Assembly: GCF_001683915.1 (NCBI RefSeq)
Contig: NZ_LXTT01000023.1
Location: 1 to 56,763 of the forward strand
Reading direction: 5' to 3'
Length of the DNA stretch: 56,763 nt
Origin: Allomuricauda sp. CP2A
GTDB taxonomy: Bacteria > Bacteroidota > Bacteroidia > Flavobacteriales > Flavobacteriaceae
Below, one piece after another: positions 51,896 through 56,763 of the stretch. The notes beneath the pieces are model-generated. The model was not told the origin of the DNA. It worked only from the letters and a program-made list of their open reading frames with translations, and did not search any database. The position numbers and the translations under genes were made by a program. Positions within the stretch are counted from its first letter, which is position 1; every line of letters begins with the position of its first letter.

Positions 51896-52834
51896 TTATG
51901 GTTGAAGTTGCATAGGTTTTATTCCGGTCTTGTACAACCTGCTGTTTCCATTCTCATAGGAATTGAGAAATTGCACCAACGATTCCATAGTTAGAATCGG
52001 GCCATCGGGATTTGAGGTTCTTCGGCTTGTAAAATACAGTATGTTGTTGGTTTCATCCACAAAAGGGCAATAATCCATTTGTTTTGAATTAATGGGCTGG
52101 GGAAGAGGCCGGGCCTTGGACCATTCTCCTGATGCATTCTTGAAACTGATGTACAAATCGCCACTTCCTTGTCCATCTTCACGGTTATATCCACCAAAAA
52201 TCAAGTACGTATCCTCTTTTGAGATGTAGGCATTGTATTCGTACCCTTTGGAATTGATGTTTTCATCCAAAGAAATGGGTTCTGAGTAGGTTCCATTCTT
52301 GAATTCGCTGAAAAAAATGTCATCCTCACCTTTGGACTCAGGTCGGTCAGCCGTGTAATAGAAATTGCCATTTTGGGCTACGGTGGGATAAAACTCGTTA
52401 TGTTCAGAATTAATGGGTTTTCCCATATTAATGGGTTGGGACCAAGCCGATGTTTTTGATAACCGCTCCACATACCAAATATCATAATCCTTGGTTCCTG
52501 AAATGGAATCATGCAACGGGCGATTTGATACGAAATAGAGCCGCAGCCCATCTGGGGACAAAAACGGTTCCATGTCTTTATAGGTTCCCGAAAAGGGAGC
52601 AACCATTGGAGTTCCCCACGCATCACCATTTTTGGATGAGGTGGAAATCACCGAAACCTCCTCGGTTTGGGACTGAATGGTAAAATAGGCTTCAGAACCC
52701 GAAGCATCCATGGTAAAATCCCTGACCTTGTCAAATTCCTTTAAAACCTCCATTGCAGGATGCACGGTAATTTCATTTTGCCCAAAAGCAATCAGTGTGC
52801 AAGTAAAAAATATAAGGAACAGCCTATTTTTCAT
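51896..52834 (-). CDS. secreted PD40 beta-propeller protein
   Basis: A 312-residue exported protein. The ATG at 52834 gives a clean signal peptide (MKNRLFLIFFTCTLIAFGQ); the frame further upstream overlaps the next gene. PD40/TolB-like propeller blades appear as FLSPDGLRLYFVSNRP, DIWYVERL, YPTVAQNGNFYYTADRP, DIFFSEFKNG and NILYFTSRR. These are the same blade type as in the two OmpA proteins at 17.8-27 kb, but no OmpA or TPR part is present. The start overlaps the SGNH hydrolase stop by 11 bp, so the two are coupled. Perhaps a periplasmic binding or scaffolding protein; function unknown. Confidence 0.78.
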   Translation of the reverse strand: MKNRLFLIFFTCTLIAFGQNEITVHPAMEVLKEFDKVRDFTMDASGSEAYFTIQSQTEEVSVISTSSKNGDAWGTPMVAPFSGTYKDMEPFLSPDGLRLYFVSNRPLHDSISGTKDYDIWYVERLSKTSAWSQPINMGKPINSEHNEFYPTVAQNGNFYYTADRPESKGEDDIFFSEFKNGTYSEPISLDENINSKGYEYNAYISKEDTYLIFGGYNREDGQGSGDLYISFKNASGEWSKARPLPQPINSKQMDYCPFVDETNNILYFTSRRTSNPDGPILTMESLVQFLNSYENGNSRLYKTGIKPMQLQP

Positions 52835-53525
52835 TTTTGATGACTTGGGCGATAGCTTTTTGGACCAATCTTTCCATTTCGGCATAGCCAGCCTTGGTCA
52901 GATGGACTTCATCCGTGGTCAATGCTTTGGGAAGTCCGTTGCGGTCATCGGCCATTGCCGAGAAATAATCCAAATACATCACCCCCTGTTCACTGGCCAT
53001 GTTTTTGAGCAGCGTATTGAGCTTGGGAATCTTAATATTGGGCTGAAGACCCGGTCGCCAAGGGTAGTCATATGCCGGAAGTACTGAGCAAACAATGGGA
53101 GATATATTGTTGGCCTTTGCCAGCTCCACCATGGAAAGGATGTTGTCCCTGATCTGTTCCAAGGTCATGGGGCCAGTATTGCCCGCAATATCGTTGGTTC
53201 CCGCCAAAATGACCACAATTTTTGGATTTAAGTCGATAACATCTTGTCGGAACCGCAACAGCATTTGTGGTGTGGTCTGCCCGCTGATTCCTCGATTGAT
53301 GTAGGGGTTGTCCGTGAAGAAATCCTGATTGGCGTTGGACCAACCTTCGGTAATGGAGTTGCCCATGAACACCACTCGGTTTTCGTTTTCCGTAGGAGTA
53401 GACAACGCAGTATTGGCTTTCTTATATTTTTCCAAATTGGGCCAGTCTTGGGCCATAATTTTTGTAGAGGTCGACAATCCTAAAAAAGAAAGCATAAGCC
53501 AGAGTATCGTTTGTTTTTTTAACAT
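52824..53525 (-). CDS. secreted SGNH/GDSL hydrolase
   Basis: A 233-residue exported esterase with a signal peptide ending near KIMAQ (residue 25). The catalytic blocks are FMGNSITEGW (Ser57), RGISGQTT (Gly in block II), AGTNDIAG (Asn111 in block III) and TTDEVHLT (Asp205, His208 in block V). This SGNH type often removes acetyl or acyl groups from carbohydrates or lipids outside the cytoplasm. Its 3' end overlaps the PD40 gene start by 11 bp. The 279 bp upstream include a large inverted repeat. Substrate unknown. Confidence 0.88.
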   Translation of the reverse strand: MLKKQTILWLMLSFLGLSTSTKIMAQDWPNLEKYKKANTALSTPTENENRVVFMGNSITEGWSNANQDFFTDNPYINRGISGQTTPQMLLRFRQDVIDLNPKIVVILAGTNDIAGNTGPMTLEQIRDNILSMVELAKANNISPIVCSVLPAYDYPWRPGLQPNIKIPKLNTLLKNMASEQGVMYLDYFSAMADDRNGLPKALTTDEVHLTKAGYAEMERLVQKAIAQVIKNEK

Positions 53526-53642
53526 GTGCTGTTTTTGTTAAAAATAAGAAATTGTACCCTTATCATAAAGTGAATAAGAAATGATAACGAAATCCCATCC
53601 CAATTTTGTTAGAATGTTTTTAAAAGGTGGTTAGGGAATGCT

Positions 53643-53796
53643 GAAAACAAAAAAGAGGGTGTCTAAAAAGCAACAAAAGTTTGAACTTGTCAGTTCGAGC
53701 GCAGTCGAGAACCTAAAACATGTTGGTAATCAATGGGTTTCGTCTGCGCTCAACCTGACAGCTAACGAGCTTTTTAGACCTCTCAGATTTTGTTCT
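53643..53796. repeat. 154-bp imperfect inverted repeat (MITE- or REP-like hairpin)
   Basis: The left arm (from 53643; GAGGGTGTCTAAAAAGC, then GTCAGTTCGAGCGCAGTCGA) is mirrored by the right arm (reverse complement GAGAGGTCTAAAAAGC, then GTCAGGTTGAGCGCAGACGA), with an outer A-rich stem. It lies between the S10 peptidase stop and the SGNH promoter region, so it may act as a transcription terminator for the peptidase. The GTCAGTTCGAG core recurs near 36384 and, altered, near 42824. Confidence 0.8.
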
Positions 53797-53804
53797 AAAT
53801 CAAT

Positions 53805-55292
53805 TTAATATTTCGCACTTTTCCCATTGGTTTGGGTTCTTATGATAAAATCCCGGATATCATCATTGGCTTTTTGAAGGTCTTCCCTTCTCAAATACAT
53901 CATGTGTCCAGAGCGGTAGCCCTTAAAATCAAAACGGTCTTTCATACGTCCGCTGGGATCTACTTGCGACATGGTATATTTGGCCGCAAAATAGGTGCAG
54001 GCTCCATCATAGTATCCAGACTGGACCAAAACATTCAAATACGGGTTTTGGGCCATAGCTTGGCGAAGGTTTTCCCTAACATTGTCATCATCGTTGTTCC
54101 AAGGATGTACCGGACCGAACATATTGTATTTTATATCCGTTTTGAACCCTAGTTCTTCCTGCAAATAATAATTTATAGCAGGAGTAAAACTGTGCAACCA
54201 AGACGTCAACTCAGGGGCATAGTCGGGGCTATCACCAAATAGTTGTCTGTCAATTCCCAAATAGCGACTGTCCAATCGCCCAATGGTATACCCACCTTTG
54301 TCTTTTAAAAGTGCTTTCCAGAAAAATTGGGTGGGCACAACCAAATTATGGTCTACGATGTCCTTTTCTTTCAGTCCCGTATAGTAGGCCATTTGTTTGG
54401 CAACCTCATTACGTTCTGCCTCAGGAATGAACCCACCTTTGGCAATGGCAGGCAATAAGGTGTTGATGGTATATTCTTCCACTTCTGGGAGGACCTCAAG
54501 CAAATCCTTGCTCTGTAATGCTGATGGCAAAGCCTTGTGATGCCAAGCAGCAGCAGCAAAATAGGGAAGATTCAATGCGCTGGAAACAGGGTCGTTGTCG
54601 CGGAACACCTTATAATCGGCTGGGGATACCATAATAACGCCGTTCAGGTACATCCATTGCTGGTTCTGAAGTGCCAAGGAAAGTCCCATCACACGGGTTC
54701 CTCCATAACTTTCACCAACAATGTACTTGGGTGACCTCCACCGGTTGTTTCGGGTAACGAAAGTATTCAGCCATTCGGCCAAATATTCAGTATCGGCATT
54801 GATTCCAAAAAACTTTTCCCGTTGTACTTTTTCACCTGTCTCTGGGATGGTACGGGAATATCCGGTATTGGCAGGGTTCACGTAAACAATATCGGTCACA
54901 TCCAATACGGAATAGGGGTTGTGGTCCACTCCATAAGGTTGGACAGGATAGCCCTCCTCATCAATTTTAAGGATTCTGGGGCCGGTATAGGCCAAGTGCA
55001 TCCAAACTGAACCGGAACCTGGACCGCCGTTGAAGGAAATCAATAGAGGACGTTCGGCCCTGTTCTTCACATTGTCCCTTGTATAATAGGTATAATGGAG
55101 CGAAGCAATGGGTTCTCCCATTTCATCCCATACAGGTTGGGTTCCCGTTGTGGCCGTGTAGTTAATGTTGACACCTTTTATAGTGACCGAGTGCTTTGTG
55201 GTCACTGTGGTATCCACAGGTAGTTTTCGGTTTTGGGCAATGGTTAGGGAAGCGCATAAAACTATGCCTAAAGCAAGATAAATTTTTCTCAT
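53805..55292 (-). CDS. secreted S10 family serine carboxypeptidase-like protein
   Basis: A 495-residue exported alpha/beta hydrolase. The ATG at 55292 gives MRKIYLALGIVLCASLTIAQ as the signal peptide; the frame upstream has no export signal. Oxyanion segment FNGGPGSGS is at 87-95, nucleophile Ser195 in VGESYGG, Asp429 in SGYYDGAC and His463 in YRSGHMMYL, all in the order expected for peptidase family S10. These enzymes remove C-terminal amino acids; in Bacteroidota they are periplasmic or secreted. It is monocistronic, followed by the large inverted repeat and divergent from the oxidoreductase gene. Confidence 0.9.
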   Translation of the reverse strand: MRKIYLALGIVLCASLTIAQNRKLPVDTTVTTKHSVTIKGVNINYTATTGTQPVWDEMGEPIASLHYTYYTRDNVKNRAERPLLISFNGGPGSGSVWMHLAYTGPRILKIDEEGYPVQPYGVDHNPYSVLDVTDIVYVNPANTGYSRTIPETGEKVQREKFFGINADTEYLAEWLNTFVTRNNRWRSPKYIVGESYGGTRVMGLSLALQNQQWMYLNGVIMVSPADYKVFRDNDPVSSALNLPYFAAAAWHHKALPSALQSKDLLEVLPEVEEYTINTLLPAIAKGGFIPEAERNEVAKQMAYYTGLKEKDIVDHNLVVPTQFFWKALLKDKGGYTIGRLDSRYLGIDRQLFGDSPDYAPELTSWLHSFTPAINYYLQEELGFKTDIKYNMFGPVHPWNNDDDNVRENLRQAMAQNPYLNVLVQSGYYDGACTYFAAKYTMSQVDPSGRMKDRFDFKGYRSGHMMYLRREDLQKANDDIRDFIIRTQTNGKSAKY

Positions 55293-55435
55293 AGTATCAA
55301 GTTGAATTAGTCTAAGGCTAAAAGTAAGTATTTTGAAATTTCTTTTTTTGTTAAAAGAATTGTAAAAACGTAGAAAATCCTGTCCATACAAGCATTATTT
55401 TTAACTTTATGATACACTGACTAAACACATGATCA

Positions 55436-56587
55436 ATGAAAAACTTATCTAGAAGAAATTTCAATACCTTAATGGCCAAAGGCATGGGAACTGCCGCCAT
55501 TATGGCAACCACACCATTGGCCTGCGCCATGGGAAGCGGACAGGACAAAAAGAAATTGGGAATCGCATTGGTGGGCCTCGGCAGCTATAGTACCTATCAA
55601 TTGGCTCCGGCCTTGCAAGATACCGAACATTGTTATCTATCGGGAATTGTAACGGGAACCCCGGAAAAGGAAAAAATATGGGCCGACAAATACAACATCC
55701 CAAAGAAAAATATCTACAACTACCAGAATTTTGATGATATCGCCAATAATGATGACATTGATGTGGTCTATGTGGTGCTTCCCAACAGTATGCATGCCGA
55801 GTTTTGCATACGTGCCGCCAAGGCTGGAAAGCACGTGATTTGTGAAAAACCTATGGCAGTAAGTGTTGAGGAGTGTGATGCCATCATCAATGCCTGCAAA
55901 GAAGCTGGTGTGAAACTGGGTGTTGGATATCGATTACAGTCTGAGCCCTACACCAATGAGGTGAAACGTTTTGTGCGTGAGAAAACGTTTGGCAATATCA
56001 GGTATGTTTCGGCGGATGCTGGGTATCATTCAGGTGGAAATCCTGATCAGTGGCGTTTGAACAAGGAACTTTCCGGAGGAGGTGCTTTGCTCAACATGGG
56101 CGTTTATGCCATCCAAAGTACCATTTATGGTTCAGGACAGAATCCCATTTCGGTCACTGCGCAGGAATACAGCACGCGTCCAGAATATTTTAAGGACACC
56201 GATGAGACCATTACGGCCCAATTTGAGTTTCCCAACGGAGCTGTGGGGAACATCATGACATCACATAATATCAATGCCAACAGCATGTATGTGTCCGCCG
56301 AATCGGGGTGGTTTCAATTGCAACCTGCCAATAGTTACGGCCCATTGAGTGGAAAAACCTCAAAAGGAGATGTGATTGAGTTTCCACACGAGCGTCAGCA
56401 AAAATTACAGATGGATGATTTTGCCAAACATGTACTTTTTGATGCACCCAATATTGCCCCCGGTGAAATGGGCAAGCGTGATATGATCATTTGTGAAGCC
56501 ATCTATGAATCCATCGCCAAAGGCGGTCAAAAAATAGCACTCGACTTGGCACCCGGATACGGCTTTGGGGGATTGCCAACATCGTGA
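55436..56587 (+). CDS. Tat-exported Gfo/Idh/MocA family oxidoreductase
   Basis: A 383-residue NAD(P)-binding oxidoreductase. The N-terminus LSRRNFNTLMAKGMG carries a twin-arginine signal (SRRNF), meaning it is folded with its cofactor before export, as in glucose-fructose oxidoreductase. Rossmann fold: IALVGLGSYSTYQLAP near 42-58 and DVVYVVLPNSMHAEF; the catalytic-lysine block is CEKPMAVS near 138. The C-terminal half has GGGALLNMGVYAIQ. It probably oxidises or reduces a sugar in the periplasm; the exact substrate is unclear. It is divergent from the S10 peptidase and followed by a further secreted-protein gene at the window end. Confidence 0.9.
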   Translation: MKNLSRRNFNTLMAKGMGTAAIMATTPLACAMGSGQDKKKLGIALVGLGSYSTYQLAPALQDTEHCYLSGIVTGTPEKEKIWADKYNIPKKNIYNYQNFDDIANNDDIDVVYVVLPNSMHAEFCIRAAKAGKHVICEKPMAVSVEECDAIINACKEAGVKLGVGYRLQSEPYTNEVKRFVREKTFGNIRYVSADAGYHSGGNPDQWRLNKELSGGGALLNMGVYAIQSTIYGSGQNPISVTAQEYSTRPEYFKDTDETITAQFEFPNGAVGNIMTSHNINANSMYVSAESGWFQLQPANSYGPLSGKTSKGDVIEFPHERQQKLQMDDFAKHVLFDAPNIAPGEMGKRDMIICEAIYESIAKGGQKIALDLAPGYGFGGLPTS

Positions 56588-56721
56588 AAATTTTAGGGCG
56601 TTGGCGATAAAGTGTTCTCTAAAATGCTCAAAACCAAAACTTACCATTTAAAAAAATAGCATTGTAAGCATGTAAATTCTGAAAATTTTAAGTTTTTTTG
56701 TACTAACAAATCTTATGTAAT

Positions 56722-56763
56722 ATGAAAAAACTTATAATTCCTACGTTGGTCGTGCTGTTTCTT
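56722..56763 (+). CDS. start of a secreted protein, cut by the window end
   Basis: Fourteen codons, MKKLIIPTLVVLFL, reading as the start of a signal peptide. The spacing to the previous stop (134 bp) and an AT-rich region before it fit a separate gene. Nothing more can be said. Confidence 0.5.
   Translation, partial: MKKLIIPTLVVLFL

Overview
The window looks like chromosomal DNA from a marine member of the Flavobacteriaceae (Bacteroidota), close in style to Muricauda/Flagellimonas. The reasons are: type IX secretion (T9SS) and gliding families (PorP/SprF, type B C-terminal sorting domains, OmpA proteins with PD40 repeats), the Bacteroidota -7 promoter motif TAnnTTTG before several genes, lineage proteins such as DUF4834 and the flavobacterial UvrA and Nth forms, lipoproteins with CSKDD-type export signals, and low-to-mid GC. 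I saw no tRNA, rRNA, CRISPR array, insertion sequence or prophage. Every identification comes from reading the sequence; no database search was run.

Layout. 1-9.9 kb: a truncated metzincin-type protease, threonine aldolase, YbaB, an oligopeptidase B lipoprotein, then a CBS/cysteine-synthase-like enzyme, an alpha-oxoamine-synthase-family enzyme and a GNAT-like protein that together look like a sulfonolipid (capnine) locus. 9.9-16.4 kb: an outer-membrane barrel and a coupled cell-surface glycan operon (DUF4834, YfhO, GT4, flippase). 16.5-30.9 kb: the most distinctive region. Two paralogous three-gene modules lie head to tail on the minus strand, each a giant repeat adhesin with a T9SS type B signal, then PorP/SprF, then a TPR/PD40/OmpA protein. 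Both carry the same C6-containing box upstream. Just downstream lies a secreted Tyr- and Arg-rich protein behind a consensus sigma-54 promoter. 31-39.4 kb: core genes (uvrA, ECF-like sigma factor, nth, bcp, an MBL-fold hydrolase and others).

39.4-43.3 kb is an accessory island: a higBA toxin-antitoxin pair and a BspA-like surface lipoprotein of clearly higher GC, set in spacers made of 6-, 7- and 8-bp tandem repeats interleaved with GGCAGG-type palindromes. 43.3-49.9 kb: a BatA / dihydroorotase-like / DUF4870-like / esterase operon, a two-domain GT2 and a sterol-desaturase-family hydroxylase. 50-56.8 kb: a TolB-N/TPR protein with an unusual C-terminal domain, a PD40 protein coupled to an SGNH hydrolase, an S10 peptidase followed by a large imperfect inverted repeat, a Tat-type Gfo/Idh/MocA oxidoreductase, and the first codons of a secreted protein cut by the window end.

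How it fits together: much of the window concerns the cell surface. The adhesin modules would be exported by the T9SS and held at the surface by their own PorP/OmpA partners. The putative sulfonolipid genes would supply an envelope lipid historically tied to gliding in this phylum. The YfhO/GT4/flippase operon would build surface glycan. These functional links are inference.
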